A DNA stretch of 7,909 bases from JAAZHN01 sp964605575 (lineage in GTDB: Bacteria; Bacillota_I; Bacilli_A; RF39; UBA660): positions 1 through 7,909 of the forward strand of contig CAZSDG010000044.1 in the NCBI GenBank assembly GCA_964605575.1, given 5' to 3'. Positions 6,645-7,909 of the stretch are shown here, one piece after another. Positions within the stretch are counted from its first letter, which is position 1. Each line of letters begins with the position of its first letter. Under the pieces are notes generated by a model, which saw only the letters and a list, made by a program, of their open reading frames with translations, made no database searches and was not told the origin of the DNA. A program made the translations under genes and the position numbers.

Positions 6645-6653
6645 ATTATAGCA
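6645..6653 (-). promoter_or_regulatory. Extended -10 promoter for the carboxypeptidase gene
   Basis: The minus strand reads TGCTATAAT, a perfect TATAAT with a TGn extension, in the 52-base gap after the flavoprotein gene. The -35 region is weak, as expected of extended -10 promoters. The implied start near 6638 coincides with the ribosome binding site, giving a very short leader of about 13 bases. Confidence 0.5.
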
Positions 6654-6677
6654 TTATTTAATGAATACTAATCTTAA

Positions 6678-7187
6678 TTATTTAAAATTAGTTAAAGCCT
6701 TTATTCCTTGTTGAACAAATTCATTATCTATTGTTAAATTATTTTGCGCATCAGGAATTGTCAATCTTGGTCTTGGTAATAATTTAGTATTTAAAAATAC
6801 CATTAATTGAACTAAATCATTATAAGCATTAATTGTTCCAAAAGCACCTGGTGTTGTACCAGAAATAATAACTTTCTTCTTACTAAATACTTGTCCTTTT
6901 TCTTCACTAATTGGTCTACCTAACCAATCTAAAGTATTTTTTAAGACTCCTGGAATTCCATTGTTATATTCAGGACTAAAGATCCAAATTAGATCTGAAG
7001 TTAAAACTTTAGCTCTTAAATTAGTAACTGAATCTGGTGCTGGATATTCAATATCTTCATTAAATAAGGGAATACTTTCTAAAGTTACAATTTCCATTTC
7101 ATAACTAATATTATCCTTAATTAAATTAGCTAATTTTAAATTATATGAATCTTTTCTTAAAGATCCAACTATTCCTAATATTTTCAT
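6678..7187 (-). CDS. NADPH-dependent FMN reductase family flavoprotein
   Basis: This is a soluble flavodoxin-like oxidoreductase of the NADPH-dependent FMN reductase group (relatives of ChrR/YieF and small azoreductases), using NAD(P)H to reduce flavin, quinones or other acceptors. It has 169 residues, slightly short for the family. The N-terminal beta strand and phosphate-binding loop are GIVGSLRKDSYN (5-16). The flavin-contacting motif SPEYNNGIPGVLKNTLDW (71-88) is typical and complete. A later strand and loop VIISGTTPGAFGT (106-118) also fits. The ATG at 7187 is preceded by AAGGAGG four bases away. As read, the upstream HNH-WYL gene overlaps its first 47 bases, probably an artefact of a homopolymer indel. 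The physiological substrate cannot be told from the sequence. Confidence 0.92.
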   Translation of the reverse strand: MKILGIVGSLRKDSYNLKLANLIKDNISYEMEIVTLESIPLFNEDIEYPAPDSVTNLRAKVLTSDLIWIFSPEYNNGIPGVLKNTLDWLGRPISEEKGQVFSKKKVIISGTTPGAFGTINAYNDLVQLMVFLNTKLLPRPRLTIPDAQNNLTIDNEFVQQGIKALTNFK

Positions 7188-7794
7188 AATTCCTCCTTAT
7201 ATTTCGCCTGTTTTTTTCTTCAAAGTATGCAATTTTTTTAATTCGTGAAATTCTAAATTTTCTTTCTTCATTTCTAAGATAACAAAACGCCCACAAATAA
7301 TATCTTCCGTTAAATATTTCAATTTTAATTGGAGAAATTATTCTTTCTGTAATTTCTTTAGAATAAGTCTTATATTTAATCTTTATTTTTTTATTCTCCT
7401 CAATAGAATCTCTAATTATTTGATATTTTAAAGGGATGTGGCGCGTTTTATCACCTCCATATAATGAAAAACTATATTTGTGTTTTTCCATATGGCATTC
7501 GTGGCATAATAATTGTAAGTTATCTATCTCATCAGTACCACCACGGGAAATTGGAATTATATGATCTACATGTAAATTGCTGACTGCACCACATTCTTTG
7601 CAACAACTATACCCTCTTTTTATTAGCATTTCTTTAAATATTGTGTTATCACCAAAACCAGTATTTTCAAAAAAAGCTGCCGAGTCTTCTTCTCTATATT
7701 TATTTGAAATGGAAATATCTTTTCTATTAAATTTTTTTTCAATAGTTAGCGATACCAGTCCAATAATTGCAAAAAATATTAAAAGTTCAATCAT
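7141..7794 (-). CDS. Membrane-anchored HNH nuclease domain fused to a WYL-like domain
   Basis: As read, this is a protein of 217 residues. Residues 1-18 are strongly hydrophobic and followed by basic residues, a likely membrane anchor or uncleaved signal. The HNH domain spans about 50-107: a zinc pair CKEC (65-68), then HVDHIIPISRGG (75-86) with the DH core, NLQLLC (92-97), HECH (98-101) and His105. This is a full McrA-type motif, predicting metal-dependent DNA cleavage. Residues about 123-192 resemble a WYL domain: RIISPIKIE, then YYLWAFCYLRNEERKFRISRI with the conserved Tyr, Arg and Phe. WYL domains usually sense ligands or nucleic acids in regulators. The start ATG at 7794 has GGTGAG five bases upstream. 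After Glu193 a run of seven A is followed by a basic tail lying inside the flavoprotein gene. With one A fewer the protein would end as KTGEI at 198 residues, directly on the next ribosome binding site. Confidence 0.8.
   Translation of the reverse strand: MIELLIFFAIIGLVSLTIEKKFNRKDISISNKYREEDSAAFFENTGFGDNTIFKEMLIKRGYSCCKECGAVSNLHVDHIIPISRGGTDEIDNLQLLCHECHMEKHKYSFSLYGGDKTRHIPLKYQIIRDSIEENKKIKIKYKTYSKEITERIISPIKIEIFNGRYYLWAFCYLRNEERKFRISRIKKIAYFEEKNRRNIRRNYENIRNSWIFKKRFI
7192..7198 (-). promoter_or_regulatory. Ribosome binding site of the flavoprotein gene
   Basis: AAGGAGG on the minus strand lies four bases before the ATG at 7187. A TAA at 7197-7199, in the frame that the HNH-WYL gene would enter after losing one A, overlaps it. 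That is the same stop-on-ribosome-site arrangement seen between murF and ddl. Confidence 0.75.
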
Positions 7795-7909
7795 ATTTTC
7801 TCACCATCCCTTTTGATTTACGTAATTTAATTTCTTTCTAGGATAACAAAACTTTCAACATGGCTCGACCGTATGTTTTTAATTACAACAATAACAGATT
7901 TTCAACCTA

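Noticed and set aside
177..7794. Recoding of TGA as Trp (Mollicutes code)
   Set aside because: All genes use TAA or TAG stops, but Trp is encoded by TGG and no reading frame needs TGA as sense. With eight genes in an AT-rich genome, absence of TGA stops is not informative.
7577..7816. Plus-strand open frame of 79 codons
   Set aside because: It is antisense to the HNH-WYL gene, whose motifs are clearly real, and it shows no domain or ribosome site of its own.
7795..7909. Gene or promoter at the right edge
   Set aside because: A 24-codon minus-strand frame (7901 to a TAA at 7827) has no start and is bounded by a TGA near the edge. TTGAAA-like sequences occur but without a -10 at proper spacing. 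Nothing can be supported here.

Overview
The window is very AT-rich and compact, and every supported gene reads on the minus strand. Shine-Dalgarno sites of the AGGAGG/GGAGG type, Trp encoded by TGG, a tRNA-Pro(UGG) with encoded CCA, and a set of cell-wall genes suggest a walled, low-GC Firmicutes-type bacterium (Bacilli, Clostridia or Erysipelotrichia-like, or a walled relative of the Mollicutes). The lineage is inferred from sequence style only. Only TAA and TAG stops are seen, and nothing points to recoding of TGA.

In transcription order, from right to left: (1) about 115 bases at the right edge with no gene I can call. (2) A small protein with an N-terminal membrane segment, an HNH nuclease domain and a C-terminal WYL-like domain. 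As read, its frame runs 47 bases into the next gene, just after a run of seven A residues; losing one A would end it cleanly at the next gene's ribosome binding site. (3) An NADPH-dependent FMN reductase family flavoprotein. (4) A D-alanyl-D-alanine carboxypeptidase with a TTG start and its own extended -10 promoter. (5) A tight cluster of five genes: a CapA/PGA_cap-type membrane-anchored metallophosphatase-fold protein, an alpha/beta hydrolase, a MurF-like Mur ligase whose usual N-terminal domain is replaced by about 140 residues of membrane segments, a D-Ala-D-Ala ligase, and a four-pass membrane protein ending in a double zinc ribbon. (6) tRNA-Pro with its own promoter and a 5' leader hairpin. 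(7) Possibly the first codons of another gene at the left edge.

Functional theme: Ddl makes D-Ala-D-Ala, the MurF-like ligase would attach it to the peptidoglycan precursor, and the carboxypeptidase trims the terminal D-Ala after incorporation. The stop/start overlap between hydrolase and murF, and the murF stop codon lying inside the ddl ribosome binding site, suggest translational coupling. The hydrolase, the CapA-like protein and the zinc-ribbon membrane protein have no assigned role, but their position makes cell-envelope functions likely. The points most worth a second look are the membrane-tethered MurF-like enzyme, the shortened active-site loop of the ligase, and the membrane-anchored HNH-WYL protein with a probable homopolymer frameshift.
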